Source: Nitriliruptoraceae bacterium (GTDB taxonomy: Bacteria > Actinomycetota > Nitriliruptoria > Nitriliruptorales > Nitriliruptoraceae). Taken from it: a stretch of 32,919 nucleotides of DNA. The DNA lies in the NCBI GenBank assembly GCA_003563915.1, contig PWTE01000170.1, forward strand, positions 1-32,919, in the 5' to 3' direction. How positions within the stretch are numbered: position 1 is the stretch's first letter; each line of letters begins with the position of its first letter. Shown here one piece after another: positions 8,661-16,232 of this stretch. Position numbers and translations under genes: made by a program. The notes beneath the pieces are model-generated. The model did not search any database, was not told the DNA's origin, and saw only the letters and a list, made by a program, of their open reading frames with translations.

Positions 8661-8678
8661 GCGGTCCGACCGGACCGC
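8661..8678 (+). promoter_or_regulatory. Short GC hairpin in the rplF-rplR gap
   Basis: The 167-base gap 8547-8713 has no gene. It contains GCGGTCC (8661-8667) pairing with 8672-8678 around GACC, then a CGAGGAG ribosome binding site for rplR. No clear promoter hexamers were found. The gap is long for this cluster, so processing or partial attenuation between rplF and rplR is possible, but the sequence does not decide it. Confidence 0.35.
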
Positions 8679-8713
8679 CATCAGCGAGGGTGTGCCGACG
8701 AGGAGCAACCAGC

Positions 8714-9073
8714 ATGGATCCGACGAAGAAGCGGGTCGCACGGCGTTCGCGCCACCTGCGACTGCGCAAGCACGTGAAGGGCACCGCGGCCAAGCCACGG
8801 CTGTCCGTCTACCGCAGCAACACCCACATCTACGCGCAACTGATCGACGACGTCGCCGGTCACACCCTGCTCGCGGCTTCGTCCCGGGAGGACGAGGTCA
8901 CGAAGGGTGAGGATGGCAAGGTCGGGGCCGCCAAGCAGGTCGGTGAGCTCCTCGGTCAACGCGCCTCGGCTGCTGGCATCACCACCTGCGTGTTCGACCG
9001 CGGTGGGAACCGGTACGCCGGACGGGTCGCCGCCCTCGCGGACGGTGCCCGCTCGGCCGGGCTCGAGTTCTGA
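8714..9073 (+). CDS. rplR: 50S ribosomal protein L18
   Basis: 119 residues. The basic head [20 protein letters not shown] is followed by [20 protein letters not shown] and the closing [20 protein letters not shown], all diagnostic of L18, which loads 5S rRNA on the large subunit with L5. ATG 8714 is preceded by GAGGAGCAACCAGC. Confidence 0.96.
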   Translation: MDPTKKRVARRSRHLRLRKHVKGTAAKPRLSVYRSNTHIYAQLIDDVAGHTLLAASSREDEVTKGEDGKVGAAKQVGELLGQRASAAGITTCVFDRGGNRYAGRVAALADGARSAGLEF

Positions 9074-9118
9074 CGGACGACCACAGGTCTGACGAACAAC
9101 CACAGGTAGGAGTGCAAC

Positions 9119-9718
9119 ATGGCAGCCAACAACCGTTCAGGTGGCGGTCAGGGTCGCGGACGCGGCCGTGACGGCGGCCGGGGTGGTCGCGGCCAGCAGG
9201 ACCGCGAGCAGTACGACGAGCGCGTCGTCGCGATCAACCGTGTGAGCAAGGTGGTCAAGGGTGGCCGCCGCTTCCAGTTCACCGCGTTGGTCGTCGTCGG
9301 CGACGGCAAGGGCATGGTCGGGGTCGGTCACGGCAAGGCCAAGGAGGTCCAGTCGGCCATCCAGAAGGGCGTCGAGGAAGCGAAGAAGAACTTCTTCAAG
9401 GTCCCGATGGTCGGCTCGACGATCGTCCACCCCGTCGTCGGCCGGGCCGGCGCCGGACAGGTCATGCTGAAGCCGGCCGCCCCCGGTACCGGGGTCATCG
9501 CCGGTGGCCCGGTCCGTGCGGTGATCGAAGCCGCGGGGATCCACGACCTGCTGGCCAAGTCGCTCGGGACGGCGAACCCGATCAACGTCGTCCATGCGAC
9601 GGTCGCCGGTCTGAAGAGCCAGCGGTCGGCCCACGAGGTCGCCGCGCTGCGCGACAAGGCGGTCGAGGACGTCGCTCCGAAGAAGATGCTCGAGGCGATG
9701 CGAGGAGGTGGCAACTGA
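9119..9718 (+). CDS. rpsE: 30S ribosomal protein S5 with Gly/Arg-rich head
   Basis: 199 residues. The first ~35 are a Gly/Arg/Gln run ([20 protein letters not shown]), probably disordered and RNA-contacting. Then follow the S5 double-stranded RNA-binding fold ([40 protein letters not shown]) and the C-terminal domain with [21 protein letters not shown]5 works at the mRNA entry site and in decoding accuracy. AGGAG lies 7 bases before the ATG. The stop overlaps the rpmD ATG (TGATG). Confidence 0.97.
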   Translation: MAANNRSGGGQGRGRGRDGGRGGRGQQDREQYDERVVAINRVSKVVKGGRRFQFTALVVVGDGKGMVGVGHGKAKEVQSAIQKGVEEAKKNFFKVPMVGSTIVHPVVGRAGAGQVMLKPAAPGTGVIAGGPVRAVIEAAGIHDLLAKSLGTANPINVVHATVAGLKSQRSAHEVAALRDKAVEDVAPKKMLEAMRGGGN

Positions 9719-9996
9719 TGGCGACCGAGCGCAAGCTGCGCATCACCCAGGTGCGGTCGACCATCGGCCGCACCCAGGACCAGCGGGCCACCGTGCGCTC
9801 GCTGGGTCTCAAGCGCATCCGACACACCGTGGTCCAGCCTGACCGCCCGGAGATCCGGGGGATGCTGAACAAGGTCCCGCACCTGGTCTCGTTCGAGGAG
9901 GTCGACGGCAGCGACGCTGCGGTCGACACGGCCGCGGAGCAGCGACCTGCTGCGAAGAAGACCGCCGAGAAGACGGCCAAGAAGGCAGCCTCATGA
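9718..9996 (+). CDS. rpmD: 50S ribosomal protein L30 with Lys/Ala tail
   Basis: 92 residues, while bacterial L30 is usually ~60. Residues 1-60 are a normal L30: [40 protein letters not shown] and [17 protein letters not shown]. The last ~30 residues are an added segment that ends in a Lys/Ala helix-like run ([15 protein letters not shown]), similar to histone-tail-like extensions on other actinobacterial ribosomal proteins. It overlaps rpsE at its start and rplO at its end (ATGA). Confidence 0.95.
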   Translation: MATERKLRITQVRSTIGRTQDQRATVRSLGLKRIRHTVVQPDRPEIRGMLNKVPHLVSFEEVDGSDAAVDTAAEQRPAAKKTAEKTAKKAAS

Positions 9997-10433
9997 GCAC
10001 CAAGCTGCACCACCTGAAGCCCGCTGAGGGCGCGAAGACCGATCGGAAGCGGGTCGCTCGCGGTGACCGCGGTCGTGGCGGTAAGACCGCTGGACGCGGC
10101 ACCAAGGGCACCGGCGCGCGGGGAACCGTTCCTGCCGGTTTCGAGGGCGGTCAGCTCCCGCTGATCCGCCGTCAACCCAAGCGACCCGGCTTCAACAACC
10201 CGAACAAGGTCGAGTACGCCGTCATCAACGTCGGTCGGCTCGATGAGGCCTTCGAGGACGGCGCGGAGATCTCCGTCGCGTCCCTCACCGAGCGAGGTCT
10301 GGTCAAGAAGAAGCGGCCGGTCAAGATCCTCGGTCACGGTGAGGTGACCAAGTCCTTCACGGTCGATGTGGACGCCCTGACCGCCACGGCCCGAGAGAAG
10401 CTGACCGCGGCGGGCGGGACCATCGTCGACTGA
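9993..10433 (+). CDS. rplO: 50S ribosomal protein L15
   Basis: 146 residues. The N-terminal [20 protein letters not shown] is followed by the glycine-rich [20 protein letters not shown] and the conserved [20 protein letters not shown]; the C-terminal domain ends [11 protein letters not shown]15 is a late-assembly 23S rRNA binder. It overlaps rpmD by 4 bases and is the last gene before a strong hairpin and a promoter-like site ahead of secY. Confidence 0.97.
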   Translation: MSTKLHHLKPAEGAKTDRKRVARGDRGRGGKTAGRGTKGTGARGTVPAGFEGGQLPLIRRQPKRPGFNNPNKVEYAVINVGRLDEAFEDGAEISVASLTERGLVKKKRPVKILGHGEVTKSFTVDVDALTATAREKLTAAGGTIVD

Positions 10434-10440
10434 CGCCCAA

Positions 10441-10476
10441 CCGGGTCCGTCCAGCCCTCGGGGCGGGCGGACCCGG
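10441..10476 (+). terminator. Strong GC hairpin after rplO
   Basis: CCGGGTCCG (10441-10449) pairs perfectly with 10468-10476, with further CCC/GGG pairing possible inside the loop. It starts 7 bases after the rplO stop. There is no U-run, as is often the case in high-GC actinobacteria, so it may be a terminator, an attenuator or only a processing site. The likely secY promoter follows 17 bases later. Confidence 0.5.
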
Positions 10477-10492
10477 CCACGTCGACGCCGCG

Positions 10493-10520
10493 GTCACATC
10501 GCCGCATCACCCGGTAGCAT
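10493..10520 (+). promoter_or_regulatory. Candidate sigma-70-type promoter for secY
   Basis: GTCACA (10493-10498; four of six match TTGACA) is followed after 16 bases by TAGCAT (10515-10520), a good actinobacterial -10. It lies after the rplO hairpin and about 55 bases before the secY ATG, so secY-adk-map may have their own start. Hexamer matches alone are weak evidence. Confidence 0.4.
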
Positions 10521-10575
10521 CGATGCACTCAGGGTGCGCCCGCTGCCGGGTTAACGTCCGTCCACCGAGGATCTC

Positions 10576-11853
10576 ATGCTCCGAGCGTTCGTCAACGCCT
10601 TCAAGATCCCCGATCTGCGGCGCAAGCTGCTGTTCACGCTCGGGATCATCGCGGTCTACCGGCTCGGGGGCTGGATCCCGATCCCGGGGGTCGAGGTCGA
10701 CATCCTGCGTGATGCGATCGGTGCCGGCGCCGCCGGCAACATCGTGGGCATCATCAACGTGTTCGCGGGCGGGGCGCTGCAGCAGATGGCGGTCTTCGCT
10801 CTGGGCATCATGCCGTACATCACGGCCAGCATCATCATGCAGTTGCTGGCCGTCGTGATCCCGAAGCTCGAGGAGTTGAAGCGCGAGGGAGAGCAGGGGC
10901 GCCGCAAGATCACGCAGTACACCCGCTACGGGACGGTGGGCCTGGCGCTGCTGCAGTCCACGGCCCTGGTGACCCTCGCCCGCAACGGCACCGCCTTCGA
11001 GACCAACGTGATGCCTGGCGCCGGTGCCGGCACCGTCGTCCTTGCGGTCCTGACCCTCACGGCCGGCACGACCGTGATCATGTGGCTCGGTGAGCTCATC
11101 ACCGCCCGGGGTGTCGGCAACGGCATGTCGCTGCTGATCTACATCTCCATCATCAGCCAGTTCCCCTCCGAACTGCAGATCGTCCGCACGGAGAACGGTT
11201 GGGAGTGGGTCGTCGGCGTGCTGCTGATGGGCATGGTGCTGACGGTGGCGGTCGTGTTCATGGAGATGGGGCAGCGGCGGATCCCGGTGCAGTACGCCCG
11301 CCGCCAGATCGGTCGCAAGAGCTACGGCGGGCAGTCCACGTACATCCCGTTGAAGGTCAACCAGTCGGGTGTCATCCCGGTGATCTTCGCCTCGTCGCTC
11401 ATCTACCTGCCGGGACTCGCGGCGCAGATGTCGGGGAGCCAGGCCTTCATCGACTTCAACGAGCGCTACCTCGCCGATGCGCGCAGTTGGGTCTTCATCC
11501 TGATCTTCGCGATCCTCACGATCTTCTTCGCCTACTTCTACTCGGCGATCACGTTCAACCCGGTCGAGGTGGCCGACAACATGAAGCGCTACGGCGGCTT
11601 CATCCCGGGGATCCGCCCCGGCCGTCAGACGGCGGAGTACCTCGATCGCGTGCTGACCCGTATCACCTTGCCGGGATCGCTGTACCTGGCGTCGGTGGCG
11701 GTGCTGCCCTTCATCCTGTTGGCGGTCGGCCGCATCGGCGCGTTCCCCCTCGGCGGGGTCAGCCTGCTGATCATGGTCGGGGTCGCCCTGCAGACGATGC
11801 AGCAGGTCGAGAGCCAGTTGATGCAGCGCAACTACGAGGGTTTCCTCAAGTAG
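10576..11853 (+). CDS. secY: Protein translocase channel subunit SecY
   Basis: 425 residues with ten predicted membrane helices, the normal topology. Landmarks: FVNAFKIPDLRRKLLFTLGI before helix 1, the plug region around VFAGGALQQMAVFALGIMPY, the loop MEMGQRRIPVQYARRQIGRK, FNPVEVADNMKRYGGFIPGI in a cytoplasmic loop that binds SecA and ribosomes, and the C-terminal QLMQRNYEGFLK. SecY forms the protein-conducting pore with SecE and SecG. A GAGGA lies ahead of the ATG. Confidence 0.98.
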   Translation: MLRAFVNAFKIPDLRRKLLFTLGIIAVYRLGGWIPIPGVEVDILRDAIGAGAAGNIVGIINVFAGGALQQMAVFALGIMPYITASIIMQLLAVVIPKLEELKREGEQGRRKITQYTRYGTVGLALLQSTALVTLARNGTAFETNVMPGAGAGTVVLAVLTLTAGTTVIMWLGELITARGVGNGMSLLIYISIISQFPSELQIVRTENGWEWVVGVLLMGMVLTVAVVFMEMGQRRIPVQYARRQIGRKSYGGQSTYIPLKVNQSGVIPVIFASSLIYLPGLAAQMSGSQAFIDFNERYLADARSWVFILIFAILTIFFAYFYSAITFNPVEVADNMKRYGGFIPGIRPGRQTAEYLDRVLTRITLPGSLYLASVAVLPFILLAVGRIGAFPLGGVSLLIMVGVALQTMQQVESQLMQRNYEGFLK

Positions 11854-11908
11854 CGGCTAGGTTGGCATGACGCCGTTCGAGGCGGGAGTCGCGCGGCGTT
11901 CTCGAGTC

Positions 11909-11922
11909 CGGGGAGCTCCCCG
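11909..11922 (+). promoter_or_regulatory. Palindrome in the secY-adk gap
   Basis: CGGGGAGCTCCCCG is a perfect 14-base palindrome, flanked by GTCC/GGAC that can extend the stem with a bulge. It lies in the 95-base gap between secY and adk, before the GACGGGAAGGCAGCGAC that precedes the adk GTG. Role unknown; an mRNA hairpin is the simplest reading. Confidence 0.35.
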
Positions 11923-11948
11923 CGGACCTCAGACGGGAAGGCAGCGAC

Positions 11949-12599
11949 GTGCGCATCATCCTCCTCGGCCCACCCGGGGCCGGCAAGGGCACCCAAGCCG
12001 TCCACATCGCCGAGTCACAGGCGATCCCCCACATCTCGACCGGTGACATCCTCCGCGCGAACGTCAAGGCGGGCACGGAGCTCGGGGCCAAGGCCAAGAC
12101 CTACATGGACGCGGGGGACCTGGTCCCGGACGAGGTCATCATCGGCATGGTCGCCGACCGCCTCGATGAGGACGACGCGGAGAACGGCTTCCTGTTCGAC
12201 GGGTTCCCGCGCACGGTCCCACAGGCCGAGTCGCTCGAGACGTTGCTCAACGACCGGGATGCTCCGTTGGACGTCGTGCTGCGCCTCGCGGTGCCGCAGG
12301 ACGAGGTGGTCCGCCGCCTGACGGGACGTCGGACCTGTCAGCAGTGCGGCCGGATCTTCCACACGGTGTTCGACCCGCCGGCGACCGAAGGTCGCTGCGA
12401 CGACTGCGAGGGTGAGCTCACCCAGCGCGACGACGACACCGAGGACGTGGTGCTCAACCGCCTCGAGGTGTACCGCGCCCAGACCGAGCCGCTCGAGAAC
12501 TTCTACTGGGAGCGTGGCCTGCTGCGTGACGTCGAAGCGGTGGGCGAGGTCGACCGGGTCAAGGACCGCATCGACACGATCCTCACCGACCTGCGGTAG
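11949..12599 (+). CDS. adk: Adenylate kinase (zinc-lid form)
   Basis: 216 residues. Reaction: ATP + AMP = 2 ADP. The P-loop GPPGAGKGT is at 7-15 with K13; the AMP site has STGDILR (30-36) and DGFPRT (84-89). The long lid carries C130-Q-Q-C133 and C150-D-D-C153, so it belongs to the long, structural-zinc type. The start is GTG at 11949 giving MRIILLGPPG. It sits between secY and map, the standard actinobacterial order. Confidence 0.97.
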   Translation: MRIILLGPPGAGKGTQAVHIAESQAIPHISTGDILRANVKAGTELGAKAKTYMDAGDLVPDEVIIGMVADRLDEDDAENGFLFDGFPRTVPQAESLETLLNDRDAPLDVVLRLAVPQDEVVRRLTGRRTCQQCGRIFHTVFDPPATEGRCDDCEGELTQRDDDTEDVVLNRLEVYRAQTEPLENFYWERGLLRDVEAVGEVDRVKDRIDTILTDLR

Positions 12600-12605
12600 C
12601 GCCGC

Positions 12606-13427
12606 GTGATCATCCGCAAGTCGTCGGACGAGATCGCCGCGATGGCTCGTGCCGGCGCGGTCGTCGCGCGGGCCCACGAGGCGGTACAGGAGGCGCTGCG
12701 TCCGGGGATGAGCACCCTCGACCTCGATCGGCTCGCTGAGCGGGTGATCGTCGGCGCGGGTGCGACCCCGTCGTTCAAGGGCTACCGGGGGTTCCCGGCG
12801 ACCCTGTGTACCTCGCTGAACGAGCAGGTGGTGCACGGCATCCCGTCGGCCGACGTGCGGCTCGACGAGGGCGATGTCCTCTCGATCGATTGCGGCGCCA
12901 TCGTTGACGGCTTCCACGGTGACTCCGCCGTGACCCTGGTCGTCGGTGGTGACGCGGCTGCGTCCCGCGAGGTCCGACGGCTCGTCGCCGCGACCCGCGA
13001 CGCCCTCTGGCAGGGCCTCCAGCAGGTCCATGGCGGTCACCGGTTGGGTGACATCGGCGCGGCGGTCCAGGCCGTCGCGGACGCGCATGGCTACGGGTTG
13101 GTCCGCGAGTACGTCGGCCACGGCATCGGTCGTGCGTTGCACGAGGATCCGTCGGTGCCGAACCACGGCACGGCAGGCCGGGGGGCGCAGCTGTCCCAGG
13201 GGTGGGTGCTCGCGGTCGAGCCGATGTTCAACCTCGGCGGCGCTCGCACCCGCGCCCTGGAGGATGGTTGGACGGTCGTCACGGCCGATGGCTCGCTGTC
13301 CGCACACTGGGAACACACCGTGGCGGTCACCCCTGAAGGCCCGTGGGTGCTCACGGCCCGCTCCGACGAGCCGGCGTGGCCGTGGACCGACGGGCTGCCG
13401 GCGAGCTACCTCGCGGCCGCTGGTTGA
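12606..13427 (+). CDS. map: Type I methionine aminopeptidase
   Basis: 273 residues. Removes the initiator Met from new proteins. The five metal ligands are visible as D95 and D106 (LSIDCGAIVDGFHGDSAV), H172 (VGHGIGRALHEDP), E205 (VEPMFNLGG) and E236 (EHTVAVT); H77 (VVHGIPS) is the conserved substrate-contacting histidine. No N-terminal zinc finger or PXXP linker is present. It starts with GTG six bases after adk, so the two are probably co-transcribed. Confidence 0.96.
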   Translation: MIIRKSSDEIAAMARAGAVVARAHEAVQEALRPGMSTLDLDRLAERVIVGAGATPSFKGYRGFPATLCTSLNEQVVHGIPSADVRLDEGDVLSIDCGAIVDGFHGDSAVTLVVGGDAAASREVRRLVAATRDALWQGLQQVHGGHRLGDIGAAVQAVADAHGYGLVREYVGHGIGRALHEDPSVPNHGTAGRGAQLSQGWVLAVEPMFNLGGARTRALEDGWTVVTADGSLSAHWEHTVAVTPEGPWVLTARSDEPAWPWTDGLPASYLAAAG

Positions 13428-13447
13428 ACCGCCTCCGTTGCCCGGGG

Positions 13448-13477
13448 TTGCCCGCAGGTCACCACCCCCGGTACCCT
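13448..13477 (+). promoter_or_regulatory. Candidate sigma-70-type promoter for infA
   Basis: TTGCCC (13448-13453), an 18-base spacer and TACCCT (13472-13477) lie in the 274-base gap between map and infA. The predicted transcription start falls at or just before the 24-base inverted repeat that follows. Actinobacterial infA genes often have their own promoter, which fits. Hexamers are only partial matches. Confidence 0.5.
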
Positions 13478-13483
13478 TCCCGA

Positions 13484-13507
13484 ACGCCCTGCCACGTGGC
13501 AGGGCGT
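13484..13507. repeat. Perfect 24-base inverted repeat upstream of infA
   Basis: ACGCCCTGCCAC followed by its exact complement GTGGCAGGGCGT. As RNA it would form an 11-bp stem with a tiny loop, or as DNA a symmetric operator. It lies at the predicted start point of the infA transcript, so it could be an operator, a 5' stabilising hairpin or a terminator for map. The rest of the gap, 13508-13701, shows no gene or clear signal other than a purine-rich stretch before the infA GTG. Confidence 0.55.
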
Positions 13508-13701
13508 CGTCACGCGGGTGCCAGTCGTCGCACGCCGATCCCTCGGACCGACGCACGCGAGCGGCTCCACGGAGCCGACCGCGCGCCGGTGCGACCCCTC
13601 GGCTCCGCAGCCGCGGTGACCCGTGACGACCCTCCCCGCCTCCCACCACGTCGGTGGTGCTGTGCGTGGAACCGACCGGTAGCAAGCGACCCGGAGCGAG
13701 C

Positions 13702-13923
13702 GTGAGCGAGAAGGAAGAGGCCATCCAGGTGGAGGGCACCGTCACCGAGGCGTTGCCCAACACCCAGTTCCGCGTGGAGCTGGAGAACGGGCACAACGTG
13801 CTCGCCCACATCAGCGGGAAGATGCGGATGCACTACATCCGGATCCTCCCCGGGGACAAGGTGGTCGTCGAGCTCTCCCCCTACGACCTGTCCCGCGGCC
13901 GCATCACCTACCGCTACAAGTGA
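13702..13923 (+). CDS. infA: Translation initiation factor IF-1
   Basis: 73 residues with an S1/OB fold. [40 protein letters not shown] and [15 protein letters not shown] match IF-1 nearly residue for residue; it blocks the ribosomal A site during initiation. I chose the GTG at 13702 (gives [13 protein letters not shown]), preceded by CCGGAGCGAGC. An in-frame GTG at 13654 would add a non-family head. Confidence 0.97.
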   Translation: MSEKEEAIQVEGTVTEALPNTQFRVELENGHNVLAHISGKMRMHYIRILPGDKVVVELSPYDLSRGRITYRYK

Positions 13924-14289
13924 TCATCTGACCCCTCTACCTCGAGGTAGCACCGGCCGGCGCCGCACTCCCACGGCACCGACCTCGCCGGGAGCTCCCC
14001 GAGCACAACGCGTCCGGACCAGACACGACGGATGCTGCATCCGGCGCACGTCGCCGCCGACCCCGACGGGGTGTGGCAACGACCGTGACGTCGAGCTCGG
14101 CCGGCCGACACCGACCTCCTCGCGAGGCCCGGTGACGACCACGGACCGCCCACCGGCGGCCCGTTCGGCCCCGGGACGCGGCAGGGAGGCCCCGCCCCGC
14201 GGCGACCATCCGGGTCGTCGACCAGCCAGAGGCGGATCGACACGATCCGCCGCGTCTCGTCCGCGAGGCGTCAAGCCCAGGAGGACGAC
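13924..14289. other. 366-base gap between infA and rpmJ
   Basis: No plus-strand gene fits. The gap starts with the palindrome CTACCTCGAGGTAG (13937-13950) and ends with a perfect 9-bp hairpin, GGCGGATCG (14231-14239) pairing with 14243-14251 around ACA, followed by the rpmJ SD (AGGAGG). Long minus-strand frames cross it but have low-complexity shadow-type translations with no recognisable domain. The hairpin near the rpmJ ribosome binding site could influence expression of the rpmJ-rpsM-rpsK group. No convincing promoter hexamers were found. Confidence 0.5.
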
Positions 14290-14403
14290 ATGAAGGTCCA
14301 CCCTTCCGTCCAGAAGATGTGTGACAAGTGCAAGATCATCCGTCGGCGCGGTCGCGTCCGGGTGATCTGCGAGAACCCCCGGCACAAGCAGGTGCAGGGC
14401 TGA
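14290..14403 (+). CDS. rpmJ: 50S ribosomal protein L36, zinc form
   Basis: 37 residues. [20 protein letters not shown] and [15 protein letters not shown] show the zinc ligands C11, C14, C27 and H32, so this is the Cys-bearing form. L36 is the smallest large-subunit protein and stabilises 23S rRNA junctions. AGGAGG lies ahead of the ATG. rpsM follows after 15 bases. Confidence 0.96.
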   Translation: MKVHPSVQKMCDKCKIIRRRGRVRVICENPRHKQVQG

Positions 14404-14418
14404 CGAGAGGACCTCGAC

Positions 14419-14802
14419 ATGGCACGGATCGCTGGCGTCGACGTCCCGCGTGAGAAGCGCGTCGTCATCGCCCTGACCTACATCTACGGGATCGGCAAGA
14501 CCCGCGCTCAGGAGACCCTGACGGCGACCGACATCGATCCCGACACCCGCGTGCGTGACCTCTCCGACGACGAGGTCGTCCGGCTGCGGACCCACATCGA
14601 CAACGCCTACCGCGTCGAGGGTGACCTCCGACGCGAGACGGCGAACAACATCAAGCGCAAGATCGAGATCGGCTCCTACCAGGGGATCCGGCATCGTCTC
14701 GGGTTGCCCGTGCGGGGCCAGCGCACGCACACCAACGCACGTTCCCGTAAGGGCCCGAAGAAGACCGTCGGCGGGATCCGCAAGCCGACCCGCAAGCACT
14801 GA
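14419..14802 (+). CDS. rpsM: 30S ribosomal protein S13
   Basis: 127 residues. [34 protein letters not shown] and the basic tail with [32 protein letters not shown] are typical of S13, which forms bridges B1a/B1b to the large subunit and touches P-site tRNA. GAGAGGA lies ahead of the ATG. rpsK follows after 18 bases. Confidence 0.97.
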   Translation: MARIAGVDVPREKRVVIALTYIYGIGKTRAQETLTATDIDPDTRVRDLSDDEVVRLRTHIDNAYRVEGDLRRETANNIKRKIEIGSYQGIRHRLGLPVRGQRTHTNARSRKGPKKTVGGIRKPTRKH

Positions 14803-14820
14803 TCGGCGAGGAGCCTCACG

Positions 14821-15210
14821 ATGGCGCAGAAGAAGCAGCGCAGCCGCAAGCGCGAGCGCAAGAACGTCCTGCACGCCCAGTGTCACATCAAGTCGACGTT
14901 CAACAACACGACGATCACGTTCACCGACCAGCAGGGCAACGTGATCGCGTGGTCGACCGGTGGCAACGCCGGGTTCAAGGGATCGCGCAAGTCGACGCCG
15001 TTCGCCTCGCAGGTCGCGGCGGAACAGGCGACGAAGGCCGCGATCGAGAACGGCGTCCGCAAGGTCGACGTGCTCTGCAAGGGTCCCGGCGCTGGCCGGG
15101 AGACCGCTATCCGCACCCTCGCTGCTGCGGGGCTCGAGGTGCTGTCCATCAAGGACATCACCCCGGTGCCGCACAACGGGTGCCGGCCGCCCAAGCGCCG
15201 GCGCACGTAG
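14821..15210 (+). CDS. rpsK: 30S ribosomal protein S11
   Basis: 129 residues. Family segments: [60 protein letters not shown] and [16 protein letters not shown], the last containing the Asn-Gly that is often an iso-aspartate in S11. It lies on the platform near the E site. GAGGAG precedes the ATG. A 258-base gap with hairpins separates it from rpsD. Confidence 0.97.
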   Translation: MAQKKQRSRKRERKNVLHAQCHIKSTFNNTTITFTDQQGNVIAWSTGGNAGFKGSRKSTPFASQVAAEQATKAAIENGVRKVDVLCKGPGAGRETAIRTLAAAGLEVLSIKDITPVPHNGCRPPKRRRT

Positions 15211-15216
15211 CGAGGA

Positions 15217-15244
15217 GGAGCGCCCGAGGTCATGAGGGCGCTCC
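15217..15244 (+). terminator. Hairpin directly after rpsK
   Basis: GGAGCGCCC (15217-15225) pairs perfectly with 15236-15244 around a 10-base loop, starting 6 bases after the rpsK stop. A further small hairpin (GCCGC-AATGC-GCGGC) follows at 15306-15320. No U-run is present. It may reduce read-through into rpsD, making the tandem leader downstream the place where rpsD expression is set. I cannot tell terminator from stabilising stem. Confidence 0.45.
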
Positions 15245-15321
15245 CGTGGCGCACGTGCACCCGCACGGCGCCGAGGAAGGACAACCGAGGTAACGCTCCA
15301 GCCAGCCGCAATGCGCGGCAG

Positions 15322-15387
15322 GATCCTCCCTAGCACAGGGAGGATCGAGGGTCGCCGAACCAACGAGGCGACCCGATGGACGGTTGA
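15322..15387 (+). promoter_or_regulatory. Two-hairpin leader element, copy 2 (before rpsD)
   Basis: Hairpin I pairs 15322-15331 with 15337-15346 (10 bp) around AGCAC; after a GA linker, hairpin II pairs 15349-15356 with 15367-15374 (8 bp) around GAACCAACGA; then GATGGACGGTTGA. Stem II reads GGGTCGCC here but GGCCGCCG before rpsZ, and the partner strand changes to match. The SD-like segment is degenerate (GGACGG) and no gene starts after it, so this copy acts at a distance or is decaying. It is directly followed by copy 3. Confidence 0.75.
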
Positions 15388-15396
15388 CCAGAGCAT

Positions 15397-15468
15397 CGTT
15401 CCTCCCTAGCACAGGGAGGAACGAGGCCGCCCGAAGCAAAGCGGGCGGCCGATGGAGGGTTGAACAAC
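15397..15468 (+). promoter_or_regulatory. Two-hairpin leader element, copy 3 (rpsD-proximal)
   Basis: Hairpin I pairs 15397-15407 with 15413-15423 (11 bp) around AGCAC; hairpin II pairs 15425-15433 with 15442-15450 (9 bp) around AAGCAAAG; then GATGGAGGGTTGAACAAC leads to the rpsD ATG with GGAGGG as SD. From hairpin II to the ATG it is almost the same as copy 1 before rpsZ. Outer pairs of hairpin I differ among the three copies (GC, GATC, CGTT) while pairing is kept. Tandem arrangement of two elements recalls double-aptamer leaders; this is an inference. Confidence 0.78.
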
Positions 15469-16074
15469 ATGGCTCGATACACCGGCCCGATGACGAAGAA
15501 GTCCCGCCGACTGGGCGTGGACCTCAAGGGCAACGACAAGAACTTCGCGAAGCGGCCCTACCCGCCGGGTGAACACGGCCGCGGGCGGATCAAGGAGTCG
15601 GAGTACCTGCTCCAGCTCCGTGAGAAGCAGAAGGCGCGCTACTACTACGGCGTCCTCGAGAAGCAGTTCCGCCGGTACTACGAGGAGGCCAACCGCCAGG
15701 AGGGCCGGACGGGTGAGAACCTGCTGGTCCTGCTCGAGCTGCGGCTGGACAACGTCCTCTACCGCGCTGGCTGGGGCCGTACCCGCGCCGAATCGCGCCA
15801 GCTCGCGAGCCATCGGCACGTGATGGTCAACGGCCGCACGACCAACATCCCGTCGCACCGGGTCAAGCCGGGCGACGTGATCGAGATCCGCCAGCGCGCT
15901 CGCGAGTCCCAGGCGATCATCGGCTCGCTCGAGGTCTTCGGTTCCCGTGAGGTGCCCGGCTGGCTCGAGTCCGACCCGAACGCCTACAAGGTCACCGTGA
16001 TCGACGTGCCGGTCCGCTCGCAGATCGATGCGCCGGTCACCGAGCAGATGATCGTCGAGCTGTACTCGAAGTGA
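15469..16074 (+). CDS. rpsD: 30S ribosomal protein S4
   Basis: 201 residues. MARYTGPMTKKSRRLGVDLK is the non-zinc form (no CXXC near the N-terminus). The S4 RNA-binding domain spans RLDNVLYRAGWGRTRAESRQ and HVMVNGRTTNIPSHRVKPGD, and the end is PVTEQMIVELYSK. S4 is a primary 16S rRNA binder and, in E. coli and Bacillus, a translational repressor that binds its own mRNA. The ATG at 15469 follows GGAGGG by 9 bases; an in-frame TTG lies at 15460. The two upstream leader elements make autoregulation plausible. Confidence 0.97.
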   Translation: MARYTGPMTKKSRRLGVDLKGNDKNFAKRPYPPGEHGRGRIKESEYLLQLREKQKARYYYGVLEKQFRRYYEEANRQEGRTGENLLVLLELRLDNVLYRAGWGRTRAESRQLASHRHVMVNGRTTNIPSHRVKPGDVIEIRQRARESQAIIGSLEVFGSREVPGWLESDPNAYKVTVIDVPVRSQIDAPVTEQMIVELYSK

Positions 16075-16091
16075 CCTGATCGACGACCACC

Positions 16092-16145
16092 GCTGCGGGC
16101 GCCCGCTCGCAGCCCACGGTCCGGCCCGGGACGAGCGGGCCGTGG
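16092..16145 (+). promoter_or_regulatory. Two hairpins in the rpsD-rpoA gap
   Basis: GCTGCG (16092-16097) pairs with 16108-16113, and CCACGGTCCG (16114-16123) pairs with 16136-16145 over 10 bp with one G-U. A third dyad, GGGGACGTCCCC, lies at 16199-16210. The gap is 158 bases. Together they suggest a structured spacer that may separate rpsD from rpoA transcription; there is no U-run and no clear promoter. Confidence 0.4.
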
Positions 16146-16232
16146 AGTGATGAGCGTGTCAGCCGATGGCCCCGGGAACGAGGGCGGCACGTGGTTGGGG
16201 GGACGTCCCCACCGAAACAGTGAGGAGCACCG

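Noticed and set aside
13924-15396. 490-codon minus-strand frame covering the infA-rpmJ gap, rpmJ, rpsM and rpsK
   Set aside because: Most of it is antisense to rpmJ, rpsM and rpsK. The part over the gap shows no domain, signal peptide or ribosome binding site.
15384-15572. Plus-strand frame from TTG 15384 running through leader copy 3
   Set aside because: It reads through two hairpins and into rpsD out of frame; the translation has no recognisable features. The TTG is part of the conserved leader block.
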